From contig NZ_JASITB010000002.1 in assembly GCF_030063455.1 (NCBI RefSeq), forward strand, positions 186,001 through 250,000: 64,000 nt of DNA. The letters run 5' to 3'. The position numbers and the translations under genes are program-made. This document shows, one piece after another, positions 9,904 through 20,665 of the stretch (its first letter is position 1; each line of letters opens with the position of its first letter). The notes beneath the pieces were generated by a model. That model saw nothing but the letters and a program-made list of their open reading frames with translations. It was not told the origin of the DNA and did not search any database. The stretch is from Cryobacterium sp. PH31-O1. Lineage in GTDB: Bacteria; Actinomycetota; Actinomycetes; Actinomycetales; Microbacteriaceae.

Positions 9904-10848
9904 TCAGGCTGGTTCGAGGGCGCTGCGGCGCGGTGCACGACCGGAGGCGATCATGTCGATGGTCAAAATGATCAGGGCCACCCAGACCAGGCCGAAGCCG
10001 ACCCAGCGTTCGACCGGCATCGCCTCGTTCAGGATGAACACGCCGACGAGAAACTGAATGACGGGCGCGACGAACTGGATAAGCCCGAGCACCGTCAGCG
10101 GCAGCCGACGCGCAGCGGCAGCGAACAACAGCAGCGGAACCGCGGTAATGACACCGGCAGCGAGCAGGCCCATGGTGTGCACCGGTGAGACCGTACCGAA
10201 AGTGAGGCCGGACACGGTCGCCACGACCAGCAGCTGCACAACAGCGACCGGGGCTAGCCAGGCCGTTTCAAGGGTGAGGCCGGTCACAGCGTCGACGTTT
10301 GGGCCGACGCGCTTCTTGATCAGGCCGTAGAACCCGAACGAGAATGCGAGGATCAGCGAGATCCAGGGCAGTGTTCCGTAGCCGACGGCGAGTACCACCA
10401 CCGCGAGAAAACTGATTCCAATGGCCACCCATTGCAGGCGGCGCAGGTGTTCGCGCAGCACAAAAACGCCCAGCAGCACGGTGACGATGGGGTTGATGAA
10501 GTAGCCGAGGGCGGCCTCGACGACGTGCCCGGTGGTCGCGGCAATCACGTAGGTCTGCCAGTTGATGAAGATGAACACCCCGGCCAGCCCCATGGTCCAG
10601 ACCAGGCGTGGCTGTTTGAGGGCCCGCCCGAGCACGCCCCAGGTGCGGGTGAGGGTGATGATCAGGGCGCAGAAGACCAGCGAGAACAGCACCCGCCAGG
10701 CCACGATTTCAAAGGCACCTGAGGGGGCGAGGAGCAGAAAGTAGAGCGGCAGCACACCCCAGAGGGCGTAGGCGAGGCCGCCGAAACCGAGGCCGGCGCG
10801 GTGGGTGGAACGAGCCGCCATCTCGGCTGGGGCGGCGGCATCCGTCAT
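9904..10848 (-). CDS. rarD: EamA-family transporter RarD
   Basis: This 314-residue integral membrane protein of the drug/metabolite transporter superfamily has about ten predicted helices in two EamA repeats. Typical RarD features are the opening GLAYALWGVLPLYFLLL near residue 25, WRVLFSLVFCALIITLTR, and NWQTYVIAATTGHVVEAALGYFINP, which is diagnostic for RarD. The substrate is not established for the family; chloramphenicol sensitivity was the historical phenotype. The start ATG at 10846-10848 has AGGAGA seven bases upstream. It lies downstream of groES but is separated from it by a strong terminator, so it is probably a separate unit. Confidence 0.92.
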   Translation of the reverse strand: MTDAAAPAEMAARSTHRAGLGFGGLAYALWGVLPLYFLLLAPSGAFEIVAWRVLFSLVFCALIITLTRTWGVLGRALKQPRLVWTMGLAGVFIFINWQTYVIAATTGHVVEAALGYFINPIVTVLLGVFVLREHLRRLQWVAIGISFLAVVVLAVGYGTLPWISLILAFSFGFYGLIKKRVGPNVDAVTGLTLETAWLAPVAVVQLLVVATVSGLTFGTVSPVHTMGLLAAGVITAVPLLLFAAAARRLPLTVLGLIQFVAPVIQFLVGVFILNEAMPVERWVGFGLVWVALIILTIDMIASGRAPRRSALEPA

Positions 10849-10884
10849 GAGTTATCTCCTGCGCTACACGAAATGGGCAAACAA

Positions 10885-10918
10885 AAAACTCCCGGATGGC
10901 AAGGCCATCCGGGAGTTT
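10885..10918. terminator. Terminator downstream of groES
   Basis: A long perfect stem reads AAACTCCCGGATGGC and its complement around a two-base centre, flanked by A-rich DNA on the left and T-rich on the right. Read on minus, it ends the groES transcript about 50 bases after the stop and ends in TTTTTTG. Confidence 0.85.
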
Positions 10919-10967
10919 CAGTCTAGAGACTAGTTTCAGGCTCTAGATAACGAAGTGAAGAACCTAC

Positions 10968-11264
10968 TTAGCGTACGACCACGGCGAGCACGTCGCGAGC
11001 GGAGAGAACCAGAAGGTCATCGCCACCGAACTTGACCTCGGTTCCGCCGTATTTGGAGTAGATGACCTTGTCGCCGACGGCGATGTCGAGGGGAACGCGG
11101 TTGCCGTTGTCGTCGATACGGCCGGGGCCGACGGCAACAACTTCGCCCTCCTGGGGCTTTTCCTTCGCGGTGTCAGGAATGACCAGACCTGATGCGGTGG
11201 TCTGCTCGGCGTCGACCTGCTTGATGACGATGCGATCTTCGAGCGGCTTAATGGAGACCGACAC
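10968..11264 (-). CDS. groES: Co-chaperonin GroES (Hsp10)
   Basis: This is the heptameric 10-kDa lid of the GroEL folding chamber in the cytosol. The 98-residue protein has the classical opening [20 protein letters not shown], the mobile loop [20 protein letters not shown], and the end [25 protein letters not shown]. The open frame extends upstream, but the GTG at 11262-11264 with AAAGAGG just before it matches the family start. groEL is not adjacent, since the next gene upstream is divergent and unrelated. Two CIRCE-type inverted repeats lie in the leader, so HrcA repression with heat induction is expected. It is terminated by the hairpin at 10885-10918. Confidence 0.97.
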   Translation of the reverse strand: MSVSIKPLEDRIVIKQVDAEQTTASGLVIPDTAKEKPQEGEVVAVGPGRIDDNGNRVPLDIAVGDKVIYSKYGGTEVKFGGDDLLVLSARDVLAVVVR

Positions 11265-11289
11265 GGTTGACCTCTTTCTAAGATTTGGG

Positions 11290-11316
11290 TTAGCAGACTC
11301 ACAGCGAGAGTGCCAA
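11290..11316. promoter_or_regulatory. Imperfect CIRCE (HrcA) operator, proximal
   Basis: The half-sites TTAGCAGAC (11290-11298) and GAGTGCCAA (11308-11316) are separated by the canonical nine bases. The left arm differs from the CIRCE half-site at two positions. On the minus strand the right arm overlaps a possible -35 (TTGGCA) with TAACCC as a possible -10 eighteen bases on, so bound HrcA could block the promoter. Confidence 0.65.
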
Positions 11317-11334
11317 GTGAAGTTTAGGGGGCTT

Positions 11335-11361
11335 CTGGCACTCACGCAACGTGAGTGCCAG
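11335..11361. promoter_or_regulatory. CIRCE (HrcA) operator, distal
   Basis: A perfect nine-base inverted repeat, CTGGCACTC and GAGTGCCAG, is separated by exactly nine bases, the geometry and core (GCACTC-N9-GAGTGC) of the heat-shock CIRCE element. It lies 71 bases upstream of the groES start and 29 bases before the divergent gene at 11390, which it might also influence. Confidence 0.9.
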
Positions 11362-11389
11362 AACGGGGTCATTTTGGTAGCGTTGCAGC

Positions 11390-12595
11390 ATGGATCGAAC
11401 CGAACTCGTTGAGCTGCTGTCCCCCGCGAGTTTGCGGCTGCTGGACTCCCTGCCGCCCTATGACAGCAACGGTGACGTGCTGAAACTCGTGAGCGATCTG
11501 CGCAAGGCCGGGCACACGGCCGGCCTTGTGTCGGCCGTGCTCAGCCAGTCCAGGCTACGGGCGAAGGCCTCGGCCAAGTTCGGTGAATTCGCCGAGCGGA
11601 TGCTGTTCACCGAGGCCGGCCTGGAGCAGGCGACCCGGTTGCGGGTGGCCGCACTGCACGCTGGCCGGTTCGCCGGACTCGGTGCCACCCTCCATCGAGC
11701 GCCGCGGGTAGCCGACCTCGGCTGCGGCATCGGCGGCGACGCGATGGCCCTCGCGGCGATGGATCTGCCGGTCGTCGCCGTCGACGCCGACGAGGTCACG
11801 GCAACCGTGGCGAGTTTCAACCTCGCGCCGTTCCCCAATGCGTCTGCGCTCCAAGCCGATGCGGAGACCGTAGATCTGACTGATTTCGATGCGGTTTGGC
11901 TCGACCCGGCTCGCCGCACGAGCGGGCACAGCAACACCACGCGGCTGACTCGCTCCGAGGACTATTCGCCCTCGTTGGACTTCGCCTATCTGCTGGCCAC
12001 TCGCCTGCCGCTCGGCATGAAGCTCGGGCCCGGCCACGACCGCGATCAGATTCCGGTCGACGCCGAGGCCCAATGGGTCTCGGTGGATGGCCAGCTGGTG
12101 GAGATGGGACTGTGGTTTGGCGCCCTCGCTCGCCCGGGCATTCGTCGGGCGGCACTGCTCCTGACCGCGGGGGGCGTGCACGAACTTACAGCTGGCGCCG
12201 ACAGCGACGACGCCGTGGTGGGCGCCCTCGGCAGCTACGTGTACGAGCCAGACGGCGCGGTGATTCGGGCGCGCCTGATCGGCGACCTGGCCCGCTCGCT
12301 CGATGCCCGCATGCTGAGCGAGTCAATCGCCTACCTGACCAACGACACCCTCACGCCGACGCCGTTCGCGAGTGCGTTCCGGGTGCTGGAAACCCTGCCC
12401 TTCGATGAGAAAAAGCTGCGGCTGGCGCTGCTTGAGCGCCACATCGGCACGCTCGAGATCAAGAAGCGCGGCGTCGACGTGGATCCGGCGACGCTGCGCA
12501 CCCGGCTGAAGCTCAAGGGGCCGGAGTCGGCGACGCTGATTCTGACGCGCACGAACGGGCATCGGGTGGCGCTGCTCGTGGAGCGCGTGCGCTGA
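11390..12595 (+). CDS. Class I SAM-dependent methyltransferase with THUMP-like C-terminal domain
   Basis: The protein has 401 residues. A helical N-terminal region (residues 1-95) precedes a Rossmann methyltransferase core. SAM motif I is [15 protein letters not shown] near residue 106, an acidic residue follows in VVAVDADE, and VWLDPARR lies near residue 168 in the motif IV position. The C-terminal third ([23 protein letters not shown]) matches the THUMP-like domain seen in such proteins. RNA is a plausible substrate, because THUMP-type domains bind RNA, but no target is known to me. It is divergent from groES and shares a 125-bp control region with it. It ends eight bases before the convergent gene at 12604. 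Confidence 0.8.
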   Translation: MDRTELVELLSPASLRLLDSLPPYDSNGDVLKLVSDLRKAGHTAGLVSAVLSQSRLRAKASAKFGEFAERMLFTEAGLEQATRLRVAALHAGRFAGLGATLHRAPRVADLGCGIGGDAMALAAMDLPVVAVDADEVTATVASFNLAPFPNASALQADAETVDLTDFDAVWLDPARRTSGHSNTTRLTRSEDYSPSLDFAYLLATRLPLGMKLGPGHDRDQIPVDAEAQWVSVDGQLVEMGLWFGALARPGIRRAALLLTAGGVHELTAGADSDDAVVGALGSYVYEPDGAVIRARLIGDLARSLDARMLSESIAYLTNDTLTPTPFASAFRVLETLPFDEKKLRLALLERHIGTLEIKKRGVDVDPATLRTRLKLKGPESATLILTRTNGHRVALLVERVR

Positions 12596-12603
12596 CTGAA
12601 CGG

Positions 12604-13005
12604 CTAGAGCAACGGCAGTACGATCTGGCTGATGTAGACAATCCAGCCGGCCGCGAGCAGAACCCCGACGAGGCCGCTCAGGAGCCCGCTCAACCAGAGG
12701 GTGCGCGCCCGGTTCTCTGTGCTGCGTGCTATCAGAGCGAGGGTGATCGCGCCCAGTGCGATCGGCAGTCCGAACACACCGATCACGCCGAGGGCGAGCC
12801 CGACCAGCCCACAGACCACGGAGGCGAGCGAGAGCCGACGGCGGCCGGTGACGCGCGCGACCTCAGCCTCGGTGTAGGAATAGGGCACGAACTCGGTCGG
12901 AGCGGTTACCGTCGATGCCCAGTCCAGCTGACTGCCGGGCGGCGCCGGGGCGCGCGTGTAATCCAGCTGCGCCGAGGCGTCTTCGTGCTGGTGGGGTGTG
13001 GTCAT
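12604..13005 (-). CDS. DUF4190-type small membrane protein
   Basis: This 133-residue protein of unknown function has a polar N-terminus of about 60 residues followed by two hydrophobic stretches: SLASVVCGLVGLALGVIGVF with its continuation into a Gly/Ala-rich helix, and LWLSGLLSGLVGVLLAAGWIV. The pattern of two helices with a short basic loop (RSTENRAR) matches DUF4190. The ATG is at 13003-13005. The next gene on the strand (13098-13544) has the same general plan, so the two may be distant paralogues in one unit. Confidence 0.7.
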   Translation of the reverse strand: MTTPHQHEDASAQLDYTRAPAPPGSQLDWASTVTAPTEFVPYSYTEAEVARVTGRRRLSLASVVCGLVGLALGVIGVFGLPIALGAITLALIARSTENRARTLWLSGLLSGLVGVLLAAGWIVYISQIVLPLL

Positions 13006-13097
13006 GGCTGTCCTCTGGCCTGAAGTCGCAGTCGCAGCCGCAGCCGCAGTCGCTCAGCCCGGCCGGTCGAGTCGGACCGGGCTGGATCGAGTTCTGG

Positions 13098-13544
13098 TTA
13101 GTAGGTGGAACCGGTGGTGGCAGCCCCACTAACGATAATCGCGATCAAAATGAACACGCCGATGATGCTGATGACGATACCGAGGTAGCCCAGGATCAAA
13201 CCCCACAGGGCCAGACCGTAGCCCTTTTCACCGGTCTTCTTGATCTGGCTCATCGCCATGTGTCCGGTGATGACCGCCACTAGCGAGATGAAGAATGCGC
13301 TCACGAGCGAGATGATCGCCAGAACGTTGTACTTGTCCTGGGGGTTCTGCTGCCCGTATGGGTTCTGGCCGTACGCGGGCGGCTGGCCGTAGGCGGGCGC
13401 TGCCGGGGTGCCCGGTGCCGGGTAGCTGGGGTAGGCCGGGGCTGCGGGCACTCCATTCACCGGCGGTACGCTCGGGCCGGCAGGCTGCGAGCTTATCGGG
13501 TCGCTGTTCGTCGGGTCGACGGGGGGCTGGGTGGGATCAGACAT
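13098..13544 (-). CDS. DUF4190-type membrane protein with Pro/Ala/Tyr-rich N-terminus
   Basis: The protein has 148 residues. Residues 1-72 are low-complexity and rich in Pro, Ala, Tyr and Gln (repeats of PAYG and NPYGQQNP), probably an unstructured cytoplasmic tail. Two membrane helices follow: LAIISLVSAFFISLVAVITGH and LILGYLGIVISIIGVFILIA. The loop between them (MSQIKKTGEKGYGLA) is the conserved DUF4190 segment. Proteins of this plan are common in actinobacteria and their role is not known. The start ATG at 13542-13544 has GGAGA upstream. It may be co-transcribed with the gene at 12604. Confidence 0.75.
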   Translation of the reverse strand: MSDPTQPPVDPTNSDPISSQPAGPSVPPVNGVPAAPAYPSYPAPGTPAAPAYGQPPAYGQNPYGQQNPQDKYNVLAIISLVSAFFISLVAVITGHMAMSQIKKTGEKGYGLALWGLILGYLGIVISIIGVFILIAIIVSGAATTGSTY

Positions 13545-13596
13545 CGGCGGTCTCCTTCATGATTTCGTTCGGTGGTCGCTCGGCCAGATTATCGTG

Positions 13597-14712
13597 TTAC
13601 GGCGCGCCGAGCGACTGGGCCGCGTTCGAGACCTGGATCTGGTCGACCGGCAGGGTGGAATCGGCGCCGAATTCGAGCGTCGAGGGCTCGTGCCCGGCCA
13701 TGATCAGCTGTGCGCCGAGGGCGGCGATCATGGCGCCGTTATCGGTGCACAGGGAGAGCGGCGGGATGCGCAAAACCACGCCGGCGGCATCCGTTCTCTC
13801 GGTCGCGACCTGACGCAACCGAGCATTGGCAATGACCCCGCCGCCGAGCAACAGCCGCGGCACGTTGTAGTCGGCGCACGCCGCGAGGGCTTTGGTCAGC
13901 AGGATGTCCACGACGGCCTCACGAAAACTGGCCGCGACATCGCTGATCGGCACGGGCTCGCCCGCGTCCTGGCGCTGTTCGACGAAACGGGCGACCGAGG
14001 TCTTCAGTCCCGAAAAGGAGAAATCGTAGCGGTGCGCGGCCATGTCCTTGGGCTTGCTGAGTCCGCGCGGAAAGCGAATCGCTTTCGGGTTGCCGGAGGC
14101 AGCGACCCGGTCGATCTGCGGCCCGCCGGGGTAGGGCAGGGACAGCAGGCGGGCGACCTTGTCGAAGGCCTCGCCGGCAGCGTCGTCAATGGTCTCGCCG
14201 AGAAGTTCCACATCGCTGACCAGGTCGCGCACGAGTAGCAGCGAGGTGTGTCCACCGGAGACGAGCAGGGCTATGGTGGGATATTCCAGCGGTTCGGAGT
14301 CGCTGACGTCGCCCCTGCTGTGCAGCAGGTCGGCGCCGACGTGGCCGACCAGGTGGTTGACAGCGTAGATCGGCTTGTCGAGCGCGACGGCGAGCGCCTT
14401 CGCGGCGCCAACCCCGACCATGAGGGCACCGGAGAGTCCCGGTCCGCTGGTGACGGCTATGGCGTCGAGATCGCTTAACCGGATGCCCGCCTCGGCGACG
14501 GCCGCGTTAATGGCCGGCACGAGTTCGTCGAGGTGGGCCCTGGCCGCGATCTCGGGCACGACGCCGCCGTAGCGGGCGTGCTCGTCCATGGAGCTGGCGA
14601 TGGTGTTCGAGAGCAGCGCGGTGCCGCGCACGATGCCGATCCCGGTCTCATCGCACGAGGTCTCAATGCCGAGCACGAGAGGGTCTGATCGATTCATAGC
14701 GGTGCGGTTCAT
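13597..14712 (-). CDS. tsaD: tRNA threonylcarbamoyladenosine transferase subunit TsaD
   Basis: This is the catalytic subunit that transfers the threonylcarbamoyl group to A37 of ANN-decoding tRNAs, working with TsaB and TsaE. The 371-residue protein has an ASKHA fold: [14 protein letters not shown] near residue 15, the metal-ligand region [20 protein letters not shown] with the second histidine pair, and [10 protein letters not shown] near residue 150. The ATG at 14710-14712 overlaps the rimI stop as ATGA; a second in-frame ATG five codons on is an equally possible start. The operon order is tsaB-rimI-tsaD. Length is slightly over the usual 340 residues. Confidence 0.96.
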   Translation of the reverse strand: MNRTAMNRSDPLVLGIETSCDETGIGIVRGTALLSNTIASSMDEHARYGGVVPEIAARAHLDELVPAINAAVAEAGIRLSDLDAIAVTSGPGLSGALMVGVGAAKALAVALDKPIYAVNHLVGHVGADLLHSRGDVSDSEPLEYPTIALLVSGGHTSLLLVRDLVSDVELLGETIDDAAGEAFDKVARLLSLPYPGGPQIDRVAASGNPKAIRFPRGLSKPKDMAAHRYDFSFSGLKTSVARFVEQRQDAGEPVPISDVAASFREAVVDILLTKALAACADYNVPRLLLGGGVIANARLRQVATERTDAAGVVLRIPPLSLCTDNGAMIAALGAQLIMAGHEPSTLEFGADSTLPVDQIQVSNAAQSLGAP

Positions 14713-15215
14713 GAGGGCACCGATTCTATGGGGGTCACGAGCATAGATTCCAGTTCGGGAATATTTAGGCGCATGACGATCGCGTCGACGTTGTCGGGCT
14801 GGTAGTACCCTCGGCGCACCCCGATGTCGATGAATCCGAGGCGCTCGTAGAGGCGCTGGGCGCCCGGGTTATCGGCCCGAACCTCGAGGAAGACGAGCCG
14901 GGCACCGCGTTTGCGAGCCTCGCTGATGAGGGCCTGCATGATCGTGCGCCCCAGCCCGTGGCCGCGCGCCGCTGCGGCGACGGCGATGGTCTGAATATCG
15001 CCCTCGAGGCTTCTCTGGGGGGCGAGCAGCCCGGCGTAGGCCTCTATTCTGGCCGGATCGTCGGGTGGGAACGCCACGAGGTAGTAACAGGCGGGGTCGC
15101 CGAGGTCGCGCATCATCATCGACGCCGACCAGGCATCGTTCTCGAAGATGCTGGTCTCCAGCGCCATGATGGCCGAAAGGTCGGCCTCGTGCGCGCGGCG
15201 CAGCTGCCAGGTCAT
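14709..15215 (-). CDS. rimI: Ribosomal protein S18-alanine N-acetyltransferase
   Basis: This is a GNAT-fold enzyme of 168 residues. The acetyl-CoA-binding loop is [20 protein letters not shown] (near residue 76) with the Q/RxxGxG/A pattern RGHGLG. The end [20 protein letters not shown] is the RimI signature, followed by [18 protein letters not shown]. RimI acetylates N-termini such as that of S18. Its place between tsaB and tsaD, with ATGA overlaps on both sides, is the common bacterial arrangement. Other GNAT substrates remain possible. Confidence 0.93.
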   Translation of the reverse strand: MTWQLRRAHEADLSAIMALETSIFENDAWSASMMMRDLGDPACYYLVAFPPDDPARIEAYAGLLAPQRSLEGDIQTIAVAAAARGHGLGRTIMQALISEARKRGARLVFLEVRADNPGAQRLYERLGFIDIGVRRGYYQPDNVDAIVMRLNIPELESMLVTPIESVPS

Positions 15216-15847
15216 CGGCTGACCCGCTTGGGCCCGTTCGAGAGCGTGACATCGGGCGACCGCAAATAAAGCGGCTCATTGGCCGCGAACGGGCGATCGT
15301 GGGCGTGGCTCAGTTCGGCGACCAGACCGAGTTCGCCAGCCGAGACAGTGGCGGCGTCGAGCCGAGGCCAGCGCGCGTGCAGCCAGGTCGGGGCGTCGAG
15401 GTCGGCCGGTTTGGCCAAGCCGGGCGGGCCGACGCGCACGGGCAGGCCGACGGCATCCGCTTGCGAATAGGCGCTCCAATAGATTTCGCGGCGGCGGGCG
15501 TCGGTGACAACCACGAGCGGGCCCACGTGGCCGCGGCGATAGTGACCGTAGGCGATGGCGTCGTGGCTGATCACCGGAACGAGCCGTTTGCCGGCACCGA
15601 GGGCGAAGACGCGGGCCGCAGCGATACCGACACGCAGCCCGGTGAACGGGCCGGGGCCCATGCCGCCGACCACGCCGGAAAGGTCCGCCGGAACGATCTT
15701 GGCTTCGCGCAGGCAGTCCAGGATGAAGGGGCCGACGATCTCGGCGTGACGCATGGTGTCGGCTTCGCCGCGTTCGGCGATGACCCCACGGCCTCGGTCG
15801 ACGACGGCGACGCTCGTGCCGGCGGAGGTATCGATGGCGAGTAGCAC
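15212..15847 (-). CDS. tsaB: tRNA threonylcarbamoyladenosine biosynthesis protein TsaB
   Basis: TsaB is the non-catalytic partner that dimerises with TsaD. The 211-residue ASKHA-fold protein begins LLAIDTSAGTSVAVV and has the conserved GVVGGMGPGPFTGLRVGIAAA near residue 64. It lacks the metal ligands of TsaD, as expected. The start GTG is at 15845-15847 and its stop overlaps the rimI ATG. It lies 51 bp downstream of the TauE/SafE gene, which separates it from tsaE. Confidence 0.94.
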   Translation of the reverse strand: MLLAIDTSAGTSVAVVDRGRGVIAERGEADTMRHAEIVGPFILDCLREAKIVPADLSGVVGGMGPGPFTGLRVGIAAARVFALGAGKRLVPVISHDAIAYGHYRRGHVGPLVVVTDARRREIYWSAYSQADAVGLPVRVGPPGLAKPADLDAPTWLHARWPRLDAATVSAGELGLVAELSHAHDRPFAANEPLYLRSPDVTLSNGPKRVSR

Positions 15848-15898
15848 CCGTTCAGCCTAGCTTTAGTGGGGCCAGCGCTTCGCGCGGCGGCGCCTGGG

Positions 15899-16714
15899 TC
15901 AGCTCGCAGCGGGCTTCGGCGCGCGCTGGGCACGCACGGCCTTGATGCTCAGTTGCACCACGGCCAGGATCAGCAGCCCGGCAAAGAGGATGCCAGAGAG
16001 CCGTGGCGGAATGATGAGCGCAAGCGCCACGCCGGGGGCGGAGACGAGGGTTGCGGCGACTCCGACCACGAGACCGGCGCGCACGTCGACCCGGCGGCCA
16101 CGAATGTTCGAGACGGTACCGACGATGCCGGTCGGCAGCATCACGAGCAGCGACGTGCCCTTGGCGATCAGGTCGCTCGCGCCGAAGAGGGCGATCAGGC
16201 CGGGCACGGCGATGACACCGCCACCGATCCCGAACAGACCCGACGCGATGCCCATGAACAGGCCCAGGACAATGTAGCCGACGACGACATACCAGGTGAG
16301 GTCGACGGCTTCTCCGCGAACCGGGGCGACCAGCAACAGGCGAGCGGCCACCACCACGAGCAGGCCGATGAACATCCAGCGCAGCCAGACCAGCGGGATG
16401 CGGCGCAGCAGCCTGGTGCCGATGATCGCACCGACGACGGCGCCGATGACGATGAAGCCCGCGGCAACGAGGTCGACATGTCCGTTGAGAAAGTAGGTGG
16501 TGGCGCCGACCGCTGAAGCCGGCACAATGGCCACGAGCGAGGTGGCGGCGGCGCGGCGCTGGTCCATCTGGGCCAGCCCCACGAGCAGGGGCACCATCAC
16601 GATGCCGCCACCGACACCGAACATGCCCGAGAGGAAACCGCCGATCATGCCGATCAGGGCAAGGACAAACCAGTACCGAACGCCCGCTGAGGGCAGGCCG
16701 GAATCAGGTGTCAC
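15899..16714 (-). CDS. TauE/SafE family membrane permease
   Basis: This 271-residue membrane protein has about eight helices and two copies of the family motif: GGFLSGMFGVGGGIVMVPLL near residue 19 and GIASGLFGIGGGVIAVPGLI near residue 155. TauE/SafE proteins are proposed exporters of sulfite or sulfur-containing organic acids, but the substrate here cannot be told. The start GTG is at 16712-16714. It sits in the same orientation between tsaE and tsaB, an unexpected place with no obvious functional link to tRNA modification. Confidence 0.9.
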   Translation of the reverse strand: MTPDSGLPSAGVRYWFVLALIGMIGGFLSGMFGVGGGIVMVPLLVGLAQMDQRRAAATSLVAIVPASAVGATTYFLNGHVDLVAAGFIVIGAVVGAIIGTRLLRRIPLVWLRWMFIGLLVVVAARLLLVAPVRGEAVDLTWYVVVGYIVLGLFMGIASGLFGIGGGVIAVPGLIALFGASDLIAKGTSLLVMLPTGIVGTVSNIRGRRVDVRAGLVVGVAATLVSAPGVALALIIPPRLSGILFAGLLILAVVQLSIKAVRAQRAPKPAAS

Positions 16715-16758
16715 GGGAGCGCACGAAGCGGGCAGCGGGATACGGGCATGGCTTCAGC

Positions 16759-17295
16759 CTAGGCGGGTTCCGTTGGCAGCAACTCCGTCAGACCACTCCA
16801 GCGCTGCCCATGGCCGCTGATTGTCAGGGTTCGTGGCTCGTCGAAATCGTGGTCAAGATCGAGAACGAATTTCGCGGCATCCGCTTCGCCTGCTGCGAGC
16901 GACCGGCCCTGCGGCCGCTCGATCTCGATGTCGAGCCAACACTCGGTCACGCCGTCGAGCAGGCCGCGGCCCCACTCCACCACCACGATGGATCGGTCGA
17001 AATCGATGTCGAGGTCGTCGAGTTCCATGGCGCTGCCGAGACGATAGGCGTCAACGTGCACGAACGGCGGCCCCCCGACCAGGCTCGGATGGGTGCGCGC
17101 GAGCACGAAGGTCGGGCTCGTGACGGCGCCGCGCACTTGGAGGCCCTCGCCGAGGCCGCGCGTGAGGGTGGTCTTGCCGGCGCCGAGCGGGCCGGTCAGC
17201 ACGATCAGATCACCGGCCTGCAGGAGGCGAGCGAGGTTGACGCCGAATCGGTGCATCGCCGCTGCATCGGCAATCGTGCGGCGTACCTCAGCCAT
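16759..17295 (-). CDS. tsaE: tRNA threonylcarbamoyladenosine biosynthesis ATPase TsaE
   Basis: TsaE is the ATPase that resets the TsaB-TsaD complex. The protein has 178 residues when started at the ATG at 17293-17295. Walker A is GPLGAGKTT at residues 35-43, followed by the family signatures VTSPTFVLARTH, FVHVDAYRL and VVVEWGRGLL. The longer open frame reaching 17424 is antisense-like filler and lacks family similarity. The start overlaps the alr stop by eight bases, so alr and tsaE are probably co-translated. Confidence 0.95.
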   Translation of the reverse strand: MAEVRRTIADAAAMHRFGVNLARLLQAGDLIVLTGPLGAGKTTLTRGLGEGLQVRGAVTSPTFVLARTHPSLVGGPPFVHVDAYRLGSAMELDDLDIDFDRSIVVVEWGRGLLDGVTECWLDIEIERPQGRSLAAGEADAAKFVLDLDHDFDEPRTLTISGHGQRWSGLTELLPTEPA

Positions 17296-18409
17296 TGATG
17301 TGCCGCCGGGGCACCCTGTGCCCGATGCGGGTGACGATCTCATAGTTAATGGTGCCGGCGGCGTTGGCCCAGTCGGTGGCGCTCGGCGCTCCGGTGCTCG
17401 GGTCACCGAACAGCACGACCGCATCGCCGACGGTTACCGCGGGGCTGTCGAAGCCGAGATTGACCACGAACTGGTCCATCGCCACCCGGCCGACCAGGGG
17501 ATAGTTCTCACCGTGAATGTGCACACGTGCCGCGCCAGAAGCCTGCCGCGGAATGCCGTCGGCATAGCCGAGCGGCACGAGCACGAGCGTCGAATCGTGC
17601 GGCGCCCGCCACAGGTAGTCGTACGAGACGCCGGCCCCAGCGTTCACCCGACGGACGAGCGCTACCCGGCCGCGCAGGGTCATGGCCGGAATTAGACCGA
17701 GGTCGGTGCTGGTCGCATCGTCGAAGGGAGACAGCCCATACACGGTGATACCGAACCGCACCATGGTGAACCGGGCGGCCGGCAGCCGCAGCGCTGCAGC
17801 GGACGACGCGAGGTGCACGAGCGTGGGGGTCAGTCCGGCGATGCGCGCGGCGGCGACTCCTCGTTCGAAGCATTCGAGGGCCTGCTGGTCGTCGAACGCT
17901 GAGGCGTTGGCGAGGTGGCTCATGACACCGTCGACCCGCAGCAGACCGTCCCGTTCGAGTTCAACGGCGAGCGCAAACACCTCGGCCCAGTCGTTCTCGT
18001 GCACGCCGTTGCGGCTGAGACCGGTTTCGAGTTTCAGGTGAACGGATGCCGTCTGGCCGAGTTCCGCCGCAGCATCCGCTACCTGCTGCACCTGGCGGGC
18101 TGAGGAGAGCCCGAGGGTGACGTCATCGTCGATGGCGGCGCTGAAATCGGCATCGGGATCGTGCAGCCAGGCCAGGATGGGCGCGTCGATGCCGGCGTCC
18201 CGCAGGGCGAGGGCCTCATCGATGTCGGCAACGCCCAGCCAGTCGGCCCCGCCGGCGAGGGCAGCGCGCGCCACCGGGACCGCGCCGTGACCGTAGGCGT
18301 TGGCCTTGATCACCGCCATCGCGTGCGGAGTGCCGACGAGTTGGCGCAAGTGGGCCATGTTATGGCGGATCGCGGCGAGGTCGATCACGGCTTCGCGAAA
18401 CCCGCTCAC
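17288..18409 (-). CDS. alr: Alanine racemase
   Basis: This PLP enzyme makes D-alanine for peptidoglycan. The protein has 373 residues when started at the GTG at 18407-18409, which overlaps the acpS stop as GTGA and has GAGGGGGAG just upstream. A start ten codons further up would give only an Arg-rich leader. The PLP lysine is K35 in VIKANAYGHG, and the second catalytic residue is the tyrosine in AGVSYDYLW. The order acpS-alr-tsaE is widespread in actinobacteria. All key residues are present. Confidence 0.96.
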   Translation of the reverse strand: MSGFREAVIDLAAIRHNMAHLRQLVGTPHAMAVIKANAYGHGAVPVARAALAGGADWLGVADIDEALALRDAGIDAPILAWLHDPDADFSAAIDDDVTLGLSSARQVQQVADAAAELGQTASVHLKLETGLSRNGVHENDWAEVFALAVELERDGLLRVDGVMSHLANASAFDDQQALECFERGVAAARIAGLTPTLVHLASSAAALRLPAARFTMVRFGITVYGLSPFDDATSTDLGLIPAMTLRGRVALVRRVNAGAGVSYDYLWRAPHDSTLVLVPLGYADGIPRQASGAARVHIHGENYPLVGRVAMDQFVVNLGFDSPAVTVGDAVVLFGDPSTGAPSATDWANAAGTINYEIVTRIGHRVPRRHING

Positions 18410-18762
18410 AGCTCCCCCTCGGCGACGACGAAGGCGCAAGCCACCCCGGCATCGTGGGTCATTGTGACGTGAACCCGGCTGATGCCACGAGCGGTGAGCG
18501 CCAGGAGGGCAGTCCCGCTGAGTTTGAATTCGGGATTGCCGTGCGGGTCGTTCACGATTTCCATTTCTTGCCAGGTGGCCCCCGCACTGTCGCCGAGGGC
18601 CTTGATCAAGGCTTCTTTCGCCGCAAAGCGCGCCGCAAGGGAATGCACCGGGAGACCCCGCTCGCTTTCGGTGAACAAGCGCGAAACCAGACGCGGTGTG
18701 CGCTCGACCTGCCGGGTGAACCGCGCCAGGTCGACAACGTCCACCCCGATGCCCTTGATCAT
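18406..18762 (-). CDS. acpS: Holo-[acyl-carrier-protein] synthase
   Basis: AcpS transfers the 4'-phosphopantetheine arm of coenzyme A to the acyl carrier protein of fatty-acid synthesis. The 118-residue trimer-type protein has the magnesium-binding opening GIGVDVVDLARF and the second motif RFAAKEALIKALG near residue 43, then VTMTHDAGVACAFVV at the end. The ATG is at 18760-18762. It lies 19 bp downstream of glmS on the same strand, so glmS-acpS-alr-tsaE may form one transcript. Confidence 0.94.
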   Translation of the reverse strand: MIKGIGVDVVDLARFTRQVERTPRLVSRLFTESERGLPVHSLAARFAAKEALIKALGDSAGATWQEMEIVNDPHGNPEFKLSGTALLALTARGISRVHVTMTHDAGVACAFVVAEGEL

Positions 18763-18780
18763 GGAACTTTTCGGCCGTTC

Positions 18781-20631
<1,851 letters not shown>

Positions 20632-20665
20632 GGAAGTCGATTTTAGTCGGACTAAGCTTGGGGGA

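Noticed and set aside
20632-20665. glmS ribozyme
   Set aside because: Only 34 bp separate glmS from the divergent coaA; far too short for the ribozyme.
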